From positions 47,771 to 111,770 of the forward strand of contig JAQXJP010000013.1 of the NCBI GenBank assembly GCA_029008875.1: a DNA stretch of 64,000 bases, given 5' to 3'. Positions 51,399 to 59,344 of the stretch are shown one piece after another. The notes under the pieces are model-generated. The model saw nothing but the letters and a program-made list of their open reading frames with translations, did not search any database and was not told the origin of the DNA. The first letter of the stretch is position 1, and every line of letters starts with the position of its first letter. A program made the translations under genes and the position numbers. This DNA is from Lachnospiraceae bacterium. GTDB taxonomy: Bacteria; Bacillota; Clostridia; Lachnospirales; Lachnospiraceae.

Positions 51399-52240
51399 AC
51401 TCTCCCTTTCTGAAGTTCCTCAACATTTAGAGTTTCATTCATGCTTCCCGTACGATAACCCTTCAAATCCAATGTAATATAGGTAAATCCATACTCCTGA
51501 AACGCATCATATATTTTTGTCCTGGTCGGTTCCTCCAGTAACTTTTGAAACTCATTCGGATCCACTTCAATGCGGGCCAGCTTACCATGGATTCGAACGC
51601 GCAACTGATGAAAGCCCAGATCAAGCAATAACTGCTCCGCTTTATCAACCATCGATAACTTCTCTTCGTCTATCGTCTCCCCATATACAAAGCGTGACGC
51701 AAGACAGGCAAAGGACTGTTTATTCCATGTGGAAAGTCCAAGCTCCTTTGACCTTTTGCGAATCTCTTCTTTATAAAATTCAGCCTCCCGCAGCGGGCTT
51801 TTGATTCCAAGCTCCTTCACGGCAACAAGTCCGGGGCGGTAATCTCCATTATCATCCATATTGGAAGCCTCAAGCACAGCATGCGCACCATTCTCATCTG
51901 CAATCCGGAGAATTTTTTCAAAGAGCTCGTGCTTACATAAATAGCATCGATTTTTGGGATTCTGACGGAAACCTTCAATTTCCAGTTCTTCCGATTCCAC
52001 AATCACATGGGGAATTTGATATTTTTCGCAAAAAGCCTTGGCCTCATCAAGCTCCCTCTTGGGGAAAGAGCAGGACGTTGCGGTCACCGCAATCACATTT
52101 CCCGGAAGTTCTTCCCATGCCACCTTTAACAGGTATGTTGAATCCACTCCGCCGGAAAAAGCAACTGCTACACGTTGATAGGATTTTATTAATTTTCTTA
52201 AATTCTCTTCCTTTTTGTGCTCATTCATCGATTGTTTCAT
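51392..52240 (-). CDS. larE: LarE-type ATP-dependent sulfur transferase
   Basis: A 282-residue PP-loop protein of the LarE family: SGGVDS (29-34), NRCYLCKHELF (Cys99, Cys102) and SFACLASRF (Cys179). In the family LarE supplies sulfur to the lactate racemase nickel-pincer cofactor; variants with three cysteines are thought to bind a [4Fe-4S] cluster, and this protein has all three. larA, larB and larC are not in the window. The start ATG overlaps the ttcA-like stop (ATGA); another ATG four codons later is possible. Confidence 0.87.
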   Translation of the reverse strand: MKQSMNEHKKEENLRKLIKSYQRVAVAFSGGVDSTYLLKVAWEELPGNVIAVTATSCSFPKRELDEAKAFCEKYQIPHVIVESEELEIEGFRQNPKNRCYLCKHELFEKILRIADENGAHAVLEASNMDDNGDYRPGLVAVKELGIKSPLREAEFYKEEIRKRSKELGLSTWNKQSFACLASRFVYGETIDEEKLSMVDKAEQLLLDLGFHQLRVRIHGKLARIEVDPNEFQKLLEEPTRTKIYDAFQEYGFTYITLDLKGYRTGSMNETLNVEELQKGRVC

Positions 52241-53406
52241 TCCTCTTCCAACTTAACATTATCGTAGCACTCCAGAAAATGGTGGCGCACGCCATCCTTT
52301 TTGTAGGCGATTACCGTGCTCAAATTCACATTTTCCACGCTCTTAAAAATATTGGCCTCCACGTAGGGGTTCACCTTCTTCATTTCGGCGATCAGCTTCT
52401 TGATCTCCAGGCGCTTGGATTGGCTTGTCCCATCGTCCCTGCAGCTGGAACAGGTGTCCGTGAAATGACAGGCGCACTGCAAAAAGTGTAAATCGTTGTA
52501 ATCACGCCAATGTTTGATGTCATCCTCCCGAATCAAATACATTGGGCGAATCAGCTCCATCCCTTCAAAATTTGTGCTGTGCAGTTTCGGCATCATGGTC
52601 TGCACCTGGGCGCCATACAACATTCCCATGAGGATTGTCTCAATCACATCATCATAATGGTGCCCCAGTGCGATTTTATTACAGCCAAGTTCTCTGGCCT
52701 TGCTGTACAGATGCCCTCTGCGCATACGGGCGCACAGATAACAGGGATTTTTCTCAATCTCATCCACCGCGTCAAAGATATCCGAGTCAAAAATCTGAAT
52801 CGGTATGCCCATCAACCTAGCGTTGTTTTCGATGACTTTTCGGTTTGCCTCGCTGTATCCCGGGTCCATCACCAAAAAGGTCAACTCGAAGGGAACCTTC
52901 CTATGCTTTTTCAGCTCCTGAAAGAGCTTCGCCATGAGCATGGAATCCTTCCCGCCGGAGATACAAACCGCAATATGGTCATTGGGCTGAATCATATCAT
53001 AGGTCTTAATCGCCTTGGCAAATTTGGAAAACAATACCTTGTGAAACTTCTTTGCGATGCTCTTCTCAATCTCTTCCGCCCGCGCCTCGACATTCTGCTC
53101 ATCCTCTTTCATCTTGTCCATCAGATAAGCGTGATATCCTCCCCGGAGTGAAAAAGCCTGAAACCCTTTTTCACGCAGAAACTCCGCCGTCTCCAGGCTC
53201 AATATTCCCTTCATACAATAGAGCAACTGCTTTTTTCCCCGGTCAAGCTGCTCCAAACTCTGCTCCAAATCCGCCTGTGGAATATTGACAGAGCCGGGAA
53301 TTACACCGTATGCCGCAGCGCTTTTTTCCCTGATATCAATAATCTCGTAGCTGCCCGGTTCCCAGCCTTTTACCTCGTCCAATTTTACTTCCATCTCGTC
53401 TGCCAT
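52237..53406 (-). CDS. Rhodanese-TtcA fusion, tRNA 2-thiocytidine synthetase-like
   Basis: A 389-residue fusion. The N-terminal rhodanese domain (about 1-100) has its Cys64 in LLYCMKGILS, in the place of a persulfide cysteine. The C-terminal domain is a TtcA-type PP-loop thiolase: SGGKDS (150-155), PCYLC (Cys222, Cys225), and the conserved GHHYDDVIETILM. Cysteines further on (CACHFTDTCSSC) may complete a metal site. It is expected to thiolate tRNA, with the rhodanese passing sulfur in cis (inference). GGAGTGAAAA precedes the ATG. It is the first gene of a coupled trio with larE and tcdA. Confidence 0.9.
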   Translation of the reverse strand: MADEMEVKLDEVKGWEPGSYEIIDIREKSAAAYGVIPGSVNIPQADLEQSLEQLDRGKKQLLYCMKGILSLETAEFLREKGFQAFSLRGGYHAYLMDKMKEDEQNVEARAEEIEKSIAKKFHKVLFSKFAKAIKTYDMIQPNDHIAVCISGGKDSMLMAKLFQELKKHRKVPFELTFLVMDPGYSEANRKVIENNARLMGIPIQIFDSDIFDAVDEIEKNPCYLCARMRRGHLYSKARELGCNKIALGHHYDDVIETILMGMLYGAQVQTMMPKLHSTNFEGMELIRPMYLIREDDIKHWRDYNDLHFLQCACHFTDTCSSCRDDGTSQSKRLEIKKLIAEMKKVNPYVEANIFKSVENVNLSTVIAYKKDGVRHHFLECYDNVKLEEE

Positions 53407-53502
53407 TTTTCACTCCGTTATCCATTCAAACATTAACCGAGGAAAATTATAGCGTCTATTTCCCACCGCGTCAATGGGATATAGCTAGCGCATGCCCTCC
53501 TT

Positions 53503-53964
53503 CTACTTTACCCAGATCGTATCCTGCTTTGTTCCGATCTCGTAGATTCGTTGCTTCCGCACTTCATCATTTGCCACATGTCTGCTTGTCACTGTGAAAA
53601 TGGCGGATGCCCCCTGCTCACAGGAGAGTTCATAGACCCGGTAAGCCGGGGCACTTCCCACCGCCAAATTCGGGAGATCCTCCTCGGGTTCTTCCACCAG
53701 ATACTCCTGCTCCAAGGTCACTCCCTCTCCCCCCAGCTGATATTCCCAGCGATAGGGAAGAGCCTGATCCTCCTCCAGGGCAATCACCACCCGGTCCTTA
53801 TATACACTTGCCTCCTCCATCTGTGTCAGTATCTCATAGGACAGCTGTCCGCTGTCCGATTCCGTCGGTCCCAAGACAGAAAAATCGTCTCCGCTACCGC
53901 ACCCCGCCAGAAAAGAGACCACCATTCCCATTAGCAGTGCAACAATCAACCAGTTTCTTCTCAT
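53503..53964 (-). CDS. Small lipoprotein, possibly chagasin-like
   Basis: A 153-residue lipoprotein: basic start MRRN, hydrophobic core and lipobox FLAGC. The mature part has LPYRWEYQL and a C-terminal SAIFTVTSRH, a pattern loosely like chagasin (I42) inhibitors of cysteine proteases, but the diagnostic NPTTGY loop is missing, so this is weak. The start at 53964 follows GGAGGGAGAG; the open frame extends further. It is divergent from the 318-residue gene. Confidence 0.7.
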   Translation of the reverse strand: MRRNWLIVALLMGMVVSFLAGCGSGDDFSVLGPTESDSGQLSYEILTQMEEASVYKDRVVIALEEDQALPYRWEYQLGGEGVTLEQEYLVEEPEEDLPNLAVGSAPAYRVYELSCEQGASAIFTVTSRHVANDEVRKQRIYEIGTKQDTIWVK

Positions 53965-53996
53965 ACTGCTACTCTCCCTCCTCATCCAAAATCTAT

Positions 53997-54025
53997 TTGA
54001 AACCTCAGTCCCCCTTATATATAAT
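53997..54025 (+). promoter_or_regulatory. Promoter of the 318-residue protein gene
   Basis: Plus strand: -35 TTGAAA, 17-bp spacer, -10 TATAAT, then a TAAGGAGG ribosome site and the ATG at 54049. Confidence 0.75.
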
Positions 54026-54048
54026 AACAGTATAAGGAGGATACGACG

Positions 54049-55005
54049 ATGACAGAAGACGATATCTACGAAAAAAAATACGTACCGAACCAACTATCCA
54101 TAGAAGACATCACGTCCTTGGGTGAAGACCTGTTGGATGAGTGGATGTATGAATCGGAATTTATGGAAGCAACTATCTTTTACGGTGGCAACACCATAGA
54201 GGGAACTTTGCGCATCAGCGGAACTCACCGCTACATTTCCTTCAGTGAGGATGATGATAACTTCACCAAAATTTCCTTTTCGGATGAACCATTCCAACCC
54301 ACCATTCTTCTGGACAGGGGTATCTTTAACTTCAACGGGAAAATCGGTTTTTCGTTGACGGATGACAGCGATTTTAATCAGGCCCAGATTGTACTCCGGC
54401 TCGCCGATTACCGCCTGGAAAAGGGCATGCTCTTTGTAGCACCATCCATGTGCGAACAACCTTTTGTTCCGGATGACAGTCAGTTTTTTTCCTACCATCG
54501 CTGGGACAGTATGCGCCTTCCGGAACTGTCATTTCCCGACGTATCCTACACTATCTATGACGAGTACTACGACTCCTCTTCCCAAGGCACCGGAACGGTG
54601 TCCATCAATATGAAGGGATGGGAAGCGGACGGCAAACGCACATTCCATCACTGCGTCTTTCCAATCTCAGGTGGAAGAAGCGGCTGGCTGTTGGGAGACA
54701 ATTCACGCCTGTGCGGATATCCGGACAAGAACGAACTCTACCTGTATACCGGTGACTTTGATTGGTCCGCCACGAGAGCCTTCTGTTTCCGAATGAAAAG
54801 CGCAAAGGATTACTATGCTCTGGGATGCTATCTGTCGTGCCTGTTGAATCCCAATTATCCCAATATCCACAGACCATCTGCGGATGCGCCCCTTATATCT
54901 CCGGAATTCCACACAACGCCCGGAACCAACGCCAAGAATTCCGGTCTTGCCATGTCCCCGGAGGAGGTAGGCAAAATCATCAACTTCCCGCAGGGGAAAA
55001 AATAA
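54049..55005 (+). CDS. Unrecognised cytoplasmic protein, 318 residues
   Basis: No signal or membrane helix. The N-terminus is acidic (MTEDDIYEKKY), the rest is rich in aromatic residues and predicted beta-type segments (for example THRYISFSEDDDNF, GTLRISG, GSGRSGWLLG-like). A proline-rich tail ends in SPEEVGKIINFPQGKK. It has a good promoter and an AAGGAGG site, so it is a real, expressed gene. It ends 4 bases from the SPFH gene on the other strand and may be functionally linked to that operon. I do not recognise the family. Confidence 0.78.
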   Translation: MTEDDIYEKKYVPNQLSIEDITSLGEDLLDEWMYESEFMEATIFYGGNTIEGTLRISGTHRYISFSEDDDNFTKISFSDEPFQPTILLDRGIFNFNGKIGFSLTDDSDFNQAQIVLRLADYRLEKGMLFVAPSMCEQPFVPDDSQFFSYHRWDSMRLPELSFPDVSYTIYDEYYDSSSQGTGTVSINMKGWEADGKRTFHHCVFPISGGRSGWLLGDNSRLCGYPDKNELYLYTGDFDWSATRAFCFRMKSAKDYYALGCYLSCLLNPNYPNIHRPSADAPLISPEFHTTPGTNAKNSGLAMSPEEVGKIINFPQGKK

Positions 55006-55009
55006 ATAC

Positions 55010-56200
55010 TTATTCCTTGTCCAATTTCTTTCCGCATCTTGGACAAAACTGTGAGGTCTGATTTCTCAGACGGTATCCACATCTCGGACAGAATCTGGAT
55101 TCCTCTGAATTATCAGGCCTTTTCTGTCCGCATTTTTCACAGAAATTCATATGATTCTCGTGCCCGCAGGCCGCGCAAATCCAGGATGTCTCTTCCTCCT
55201 GTCCCGCCTGGTTTGCGGTCTGATTTGCGACCTGGTTACCGACGGCACCCACTTGCTGTGCCATCGCCATGGACACAAATCCGTAAGCGGCACCGCTTGC
55301 ATTTTCCGCGGCCGACTCCATGGCATTGGCGGTTGCCGCGCTCATCCTTGCCCCAAGCATGGACTTGTCATCCGCATAAACTCTGGATTCCTGAAGTTGC
55401 CGAATCTTATCAATGCTCTCCTCGTCCGGCAGAATGCTCTGGAAAGACAGCGACTCAAGTTCGATTCCTCGGGCGTCCCGCCACTCCTCCTTCAATTCCT
55501 CCCGAAGCAACTCCGCAATATTTTGCTCCTGCAAAGGTAGCTCATCATAGCCCAGATTCTTCTGCGCCAGTTTGCCCATAACCGGGAGCAGTGCACCGCT
55601 CAATTCCGCCTTCATCTGCCCCAACAGAGTTTCCCTTGTATAAGTCACCTTCACATTCCCCGAAATATTCAGGAAAAAGGTCAGCGGGTTGGTGATGCGA
55701 AAACTGAACACTCCGTATCCCTGCAGGAGAATGCTGGTGCGGAACTCTCCCTCCCGGAACGGAATCTTGCCAAACCCAAAACGGTTGTCCATAATCTCCT
55801 TGGTGTTGACAAAGTAGGCCCGCTGATCCACCGGTGCCGCGCCGCCGTACAGGAAACGGTGTCCCATCTCACGGATGGTATTCTCGAACTGTTCCTTGAA
55901 TTCCCCGTGATATAACCCCGGGCTGGCATTGCTCTCAAAAGTATATCCGCCCTGCTCCGCGGTATAGTCCACAATTTTTCCGTGTTCCACCACAATCAAC
56001 ATCTGTCCGGGTGCCACTGCAATACAGGATCCATCCGTGATGACATTGTCATCACCTCGTTCCCCCGCGCCACCGGATTTTTTTCTCTGACCCTTTTTCA
56101 CCAAGGTCGTAGAATCCATGGAATCACAGTAAATGTAATCCACCCACATATCAGCAATCGTACCAAATGCCGCACCTGTCAACGCTTTGACTAATCCCAT
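55010..56200 (-). CDS. SPFH-domain protein with C-terminal zinc ribbons (YdjI-like)
   Basis: A 396-residue protein. The SPFH/band-7-like region (about 50-290; APGQMLIVVEHGKIVDYTAE, then FRTSILLQGYGVFSFRI) resembles Bacillus YdjI, a protein of the PspA-linked membrane stress system. It ends in three zinc-ribbon-type CxxC pairs (CAACGHENHMNFCEKCG, FCPRCG, FCPRCG). No clear transmembrane helix. The ATG at 56200 follows AGGAGGAGTTTGCG; TTG two codons before is an alternative. It is the last gene of a four-gene operon. The stress role is by analogy only, since no pspA is visible. Confidence 0.85.
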   Translation of the reverse strand: MGLVKALTGAAFGTIADMWVDYIYCDSMDSTTLVKKGQRKKSGGAGERGDDNVITDGSCIAVAPGQMLIVVEHGKIVDYTAEQGGYTFESNASPGLYHGEFKEQFENTIREMGHRFLYGGAAPVDQRAYFVNTKEIMDNRFGFGKIPFREGEFRTSILLQGYGVFSFRITNPLTFFLNISGNVKVTYTRETLLGQMKAELSGALLPVMGKLAQKNLGYDELPLQEQNIAELLREELKEEWRDARGIELESLSFQSILPDEESIDKIRQLQESRVYADDKSMLGARMSAATANAMESAAENASGAAYGFVSMAMAQQVGAVGNQVANQTANQAGQEEETSWICAACGHENHMNFCEKCGQKRPDNSEESRFCPRCGYRLRNQTSQFCPRCGKKLDKE

Positions 56201-56213
56201 ACGCAAACTCCTC

Positions 56214-56636
56214 CTAAATTAATCCCAAATCCTGTCGTATTAATGAATAGGTCTCATTCAAGATATCCACAATATTCATCATCGCATCCATGCAAATCGG
56301 ACCGCAGTTTTCCGCCGTCACCTTGGCGTCATAGCACACCACCAGCTCATAATCCGTCTCGTCCACATAAAACGTGACAAACCGCAATTGACTGTTCAAG
56401 GTGTTACATGCACAATAGCCTTCCTGCAGCCGGTCCTCCGGGACCGCAAGGAAGCCGGAGCCCACAATTCGCACACTCTCCGACTCCCTGTCAAAGATGT
56501 GCAAAATGGTAACCTCTGCCTCCTCCTTCAGATGCCATGTCACCTGCACCAGATGTTCCTCTTCCCCGCCGGTAAAACAGGCAATATCTTTTGTTCCCAA
56601 AAATGCTGCATAGGCAGCCGCCACCTTATCTGCCAA
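56214..56636 (-). CDS. Small YbjN-like protein
   Basis: A 140-residue protein if it starts at the TTG at 56636, which has AGGGGGAAAAAC just upstream; in-frame ATG codons lie only within the preceding gene. The pattern RFVTFYVDETDYELVVCYDAKV with a C-terminal MDAMMNIVDILNETY resembles the YbjN/type III chaperone-like fold (weak, by eye). It lies between a 120-residue gene and the SPFH gene, both on the same strand with small gaps. Confidence 0.62.
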   Translation of the reverse strand: MADKVAAAYAAFLGTKDIACFTGGEEEHLVQVTWHLKEEAEVTILHIFDRESESVRIVGSGFLAVPEDRLQEGYCACNTLNSQLRFVTFYVDETDYELVVCYDAKVTAENCGPICMDAMMNIVDILNETYSLIRQDLGLI

Positions 56637-56676
56637 GTTTTTCCCCCTGATTATTCCTTCTGTTACAGCAGGCCTT

Positions 56677-57039
56677 CTACCGTACAACCTGCTTTCTGAT
56701 GCATGTTCCCTGCTCCACATCAACGAGATAACGTACTCCCGAGAAGCTGAGCACGGACACACCTTCCGCTGTCACATCCATCTGTGGATACCACATATCC
56801 TTCCTGTTTCCCAACTGCTGCTCCAACACATCCTTGATATTCCACAGAAGTGCGCCATCTTTTCCTATGGCGTAGATATTGTTGTCCGGGCAATTGCTCA
56901 CTTCCTTATCCCCCAGCAGGATTACATAACAATTCGGATACTCCAGCAACTGCTGCAGGATTCCGGGCACCTCCATGGACTGCTGCTCTACGGAAATGGT
57001 AGTTGTCATTTTCTTCATATCAGTATTGATAGAAATCAT
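56677..57039 (-). CDS. Hypothetical protein, 120 residues, in the SPFH operon
   Basis: A soluble protein with ISVEQQSMEVPGILQQLLE and later YPNCYVILLGDKEV, IYAIGKDGALLWNI. The ATG follows GAGGTGAAGGATT. It lies 55 bases after the zinc-ribbon protein gene and 40 before the YbjN-like gene. No known family recognised; co-transcription suggests it belongs to the SPFH system. Confidence 0.72.
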   Translation of the reverse strand: MISINTDMKKMTTTISVEQQSMEVPGILQQLLEYPNCYVILLGDKEVSNCPDNNIYAIGKDGALLWNIKDVLEQQLGNRKDMWYPQMDVTAEGVSVLSFSGVRYLVDVEQGTCIRKQVVR

Positions 57040-57094
57040 AATCCTTCACCTCATTCATTTATTTTTTATTGGAATTTCGTTATATATAAATCAC

Positions 57095-58081
57095 TTAAAT
57101 GGAATAATGATTATTGCAGTAATCGCTGGGGCCGCTTCGATACTGCCCGCTGGTTCCTTGAAAATACAGACATTTCTTGTCATGAGCCAGATAATACCTG
57201 CAGTTACCGCAACAATATCCCAGCTGAGACGGTCCACCCACATACCCGGGAGATGAAGTCTGTGCCTTCTGTTGCATATAGTCCAACATGGTATAGCTCT
57301 TCCTTTGGGGCTGCGCTGCTGCAGCTGCTGCACTGGCAGCTGCGCGTTGCTGCTCCTGGCGCGCTCTTTGTTCCTCCATAATACGGTTTTGTTCCGCCAT
57401 AACAAGGGACTTTGGAGACATCATCTTGCCCTTTGCAACTCCATCAATGTATATTGCCAGTGCAACTCCATAATGTGCAGCTCCCTGTCGGATTTCATCC
57501 GCGTTTTGCAAGAGCATGCTATGGAAGGAAGCCGCATAGCCCTCCATCATCTTTGCAAACTTCCCCAGCCAATTGTCCCCCATGGATTCCTTGAAATTAT
57601 CTCCTTGAAATTTCATCATCTCCACAAGAGTATTCCATGCCTCCTGTGCCTTCTCGTCCGTCTTCTGTTTTCTTTCAATTTTGGAAAGAGGAATCTCACT
57701 ATCCATTCCACCGGATGGATATGGAGTCCCGCAATAGGGACATTCTGAATTGCCCTTCTCAATAAGGGCACCACAGAGACTGCAATTTGTTATTTTCGGC
57801 CGAGCGGACATCTGTTGCACCTGATCCATGGACAGATTCTCAGAATCCTCCAATTTCTCCAGTTCAAGCAACTCCTGTTCCAGTTTTTTCTGAAGTGCTA
57901 CACAGGGTTCACAGCATTCTCTTCCCTCTGTGCATCGCGTCGAGCAATATTTCCCAAGCTTGGGAGGCGTAGTCCCCCCTCCGCTCTTCTGTGTCGAAGA
58001 TTTCAAGGCTGCCCCTATGAGTCCACCATTCAGTAAAGTCTCCAAATTTGACGCATCACCAAGAAAATCAAATATTCCCAT
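57095..58081 (-). CDS. Zinc-ribbon and Ala-rich coiled-coil protein, first gene of the SPFH operon
   Basis: A 328-residue protein. It begins MGIFDFLGDASNLE, has a Cys-rich stretch (YCSTRCTEGRECCEPC), a zinc ribbon (TNCSLCGALIEKGNSECPYCG, about 98-118), an acidic helical region, a Glu/Gln/Ala-rich coiled coil (about 230-265) and a C-terminal Cys motif (YCCGNCRYYLAHDKKC) near the end. No membrane helix. AAGGAGG precedes the ATG, and a consensus promoter lies 74 bases upstream. Two zinc-type ends around helices suggest an adaptor or scaffold; no function is known to me. Confidence 0.75.
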   Translation of the reverse strand: MGIFDFLGDASNLETLLNGGLIGAALKSSTQKSGGGTTPPKLGKYCSTRCTEGRECCEPCVALQKKLEQELLELEKLEDSENLSMDQVQQMSARPKITNCSLCGALIEKGNSECPYCGTPYPSGGMDSEIPLSKIERKQKTDEKAQEAWNTLVEMMKFQGDNFKESMGDNWLGKFAKMMEGYAASFHSMLLQNADEIRQGAAHYGVALAIYIDGVAKGKMMSPKSLVMAEQNRIMEEQRARQEQQRAAASAAAAAAQPQRKSYTMLDYMQQKAQTSSPGYVGGPSQLGYCCGNCRYYLAHDKKCLYFQGTSGQYRSGPSDYCNNHYSI

Positions 58082-58154
58082 GAGCAGTTGCCTCCTTTCC
58101 GTTTCAGAGTGCCGCGACTACAGATATGGCATTTTTGCACAATGATTTTAATCT

Positions 58155-58183
58155 ATTATACATTTTTTCGTGAATTATTGCAA
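58155..58183 (-). promoter_or_regulatory. Promoter of the zinc-ribbon/SPFH operon
   Basis: Minus strand: -35 TTGCAA, 17-bp spacer, -10 TATAAT, giving a leader of about 70 nt. Confidence 0.78.
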
Positions 58184-58194
58184 AATTTTTTGTG

Positions 58195-58235
58195 AGGACG
58201 TTCCTTTTGGCACGGCCATCGCCCTTTGGCTCGGG
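58195..58235 (+). repeat. REP-like 41-nt element, copy 2
   Basis: GGACGTTCCTTTTGGCACGG and following bases match 48025-48065 with a few changes. It lies between the SPFH operon promoter and the tRNA terminator. Confidence 0.75.
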
Positions 58236-58245
58236 AGAAAACAAC

Positions 58246-58286
58246 AAAAAAAGGCAGAAACCGTTGAATCATCAACAGCTTCTGCC
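58246..58286 (-). terminator. Terminator of tRNA-Trp copy 1
   Basis: GGCAGAA...TTCTGCC (58253-58259 with 58280-58286) with inner GTTGA/TCAAC, followed on the minus strand by seven T. Confidence 0.87.
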
Positions 58287-58295
58287 TATTTCTAG

Positions 58296-58366
58296 CAGGG
58301 GATGAGAGAATCGAACTCCCGCCAAAGGTTTTGGAGACCCCTATCATACCATTTGACCAATCCCCT
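58296..58366 (-). tRNA. tRNA-Trp (anticodon CCA), copy 1
   Basis: A 71-nt cloverleaf: acceptor AGGGGAT with ATCCCCT (7 bp), D arm GTCA/TGAT with GG in its loop, anticodon loop CTCCAAA, T arm GGGAG-TTCGATT-CTCTC and discriminator G. CCA is not encoded. The anticodon stem has two G-U pairs. It has its own promoter and terminator. An identical copy is at 63747-63817. Confidence 0.92.
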
Positions 58367-58398
58367 ATGGGGTAATCGCGTTTCGTGATTACTGTTCC

Positions 58399-58427
58399 AT
58401 TTTAAATTATGAAATCCCTCTTCACAA
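58399..58427 (-). promoter_or_regulatory. Promoter of tRNA-Trp copy 1
   Basis: Minus strand: -35 TTGTGA, 17-bp spacer, -10 TAAAAT, about 30 bases before the tRNA. Confidence 0.62.
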
Positions 58428-58513
58428 TAGTCCTTTAGTAACAGGACGAGAAAACAATTTGAAAATAGTATTGCATTTTAAAAACATATGATGTATTATC
58501 TTTTAAAACATGA

Positions 58514-58532
58514 TGTAGTTTTCAAAACTACA
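58514..58532. other. 19-bp palindrome between tRNA-Trp and the PAQR gene
   Basis: TGTAGTTTT, C, AAAACTACA is a perfect palindrome in an AT-rich stretch (58430-58630) that otherwise holds only weak promoter-like sequence for the PAQR gene (TTCACA, 16 bp, TATAGA). It could be a regulator site. Confidence 0.5.
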
Positions 58533-58639
58533 TTCCGTGTTTCCATATTCTAACTATAGTAGTTATTAATTTTTCACAGTAATTTATCACACAATATAGA
58601 ATATAAATATGCTGTTCACAAATCGGAAGGAGGATGATT

Positions 58640-59344
58640 ATGATGACAACCGCAGAATATACCGTAAGCCATGCAACGAACCATTTTAAACTCAAGGATC
58701 CCGGCAGTGCCATTACCCATTTCATCGGGATGCTTATGGCGATTTTCGCTGCGCCCCCATTAATCCTCAAGGCACTGGCCGCACCGGAGCCCATTTACGC
58801 GATTTCTCTTACCATATTTATTGTAAGCATGATTCTGCTCTACGGTGCAAGCACGCTTTATCACACCTTTGATTTGTCACCCAGCGCCAATACTCTTTTG
58901 AAAAAGCTGGATCACTGTATGATTTTTGTGATGATTGCAGGCTCCTACACTCCGGTATGCCTGATTGTCCTCCACGGAAAAGTGGGATACGTACTTTTGG
59001 CATTGGTTTGGGGAATCGCCATCCTGGGAATCCTTTTCAAACTCTGTTGGGTTACCTGCCCGAAATGGATTTCTTCCATCCTGTACATTACCATGGGTTG
59101 GGTGTGCGTTCTCGCATTTGCACAGATTTTCCGCGCACTGCCCACTGCCGCATTTGCGTGGCTGCTGGCCGGCGGGATTATCTACACCATCGGAGGCGTC
59201 ATCTATGCATTGAAACTTCCATTGTTCAACTCCCGCCACAAGAACTTCGGTTCCCACGAGATTTTCCATGTGTTTATCATGGTCGGCAGCATCTGTCACT
59301 TTATCGTCATGTACCAGTATGTTGCGGTATTCCCCCTCGCTTAA
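58640..59344 (+). CDS. PAQR / hemolysin III family membrane protein
   Basis: A 234-residue protein with about seven transmembrane helices, named after hemolysin III but more likely a metal-dependent membrane hydrolase or a stress protein. The Zn-binding-type residues of PAQR proteins are present: His in LYHTFD (about 74) and the C-terminal GSHEIFHVFIMVG. The ribosome site AAGGAGG allows ATG at 58640 or 58643; the earlier ATG at 58634 is too close. Its stop codon overlaps the stop of the convergent amidase gene. Confidence 0.9.
   Translation: MMTTAEYTVSHATNHFKLKDPGSAITHFIGMLMAIFAAPPLILKALAAPEPIYAISLTIFIVSMILLYGASTLYHTFDLSPSANTLLKKLDHCMIFVMIAGSYTPVCLIVLHGKVGYVLLALVWGIAILGILFKLCWVTCPKWISSILYITMGWVCVLAFAQIFRALPTAAFAWLLAGGIIYTIGGVIYALKLPLFNSRHKNFGSHEIFHVFIMVGSICHFIVMYQYVAVFPLA

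Noticed and set aside
53503..54093. Longer lipoprotein start upstream of 53964
   Set aside because: It would run through the promoter and start of the divergent 318-residue gene and place the lipobox far from the N-terminus.
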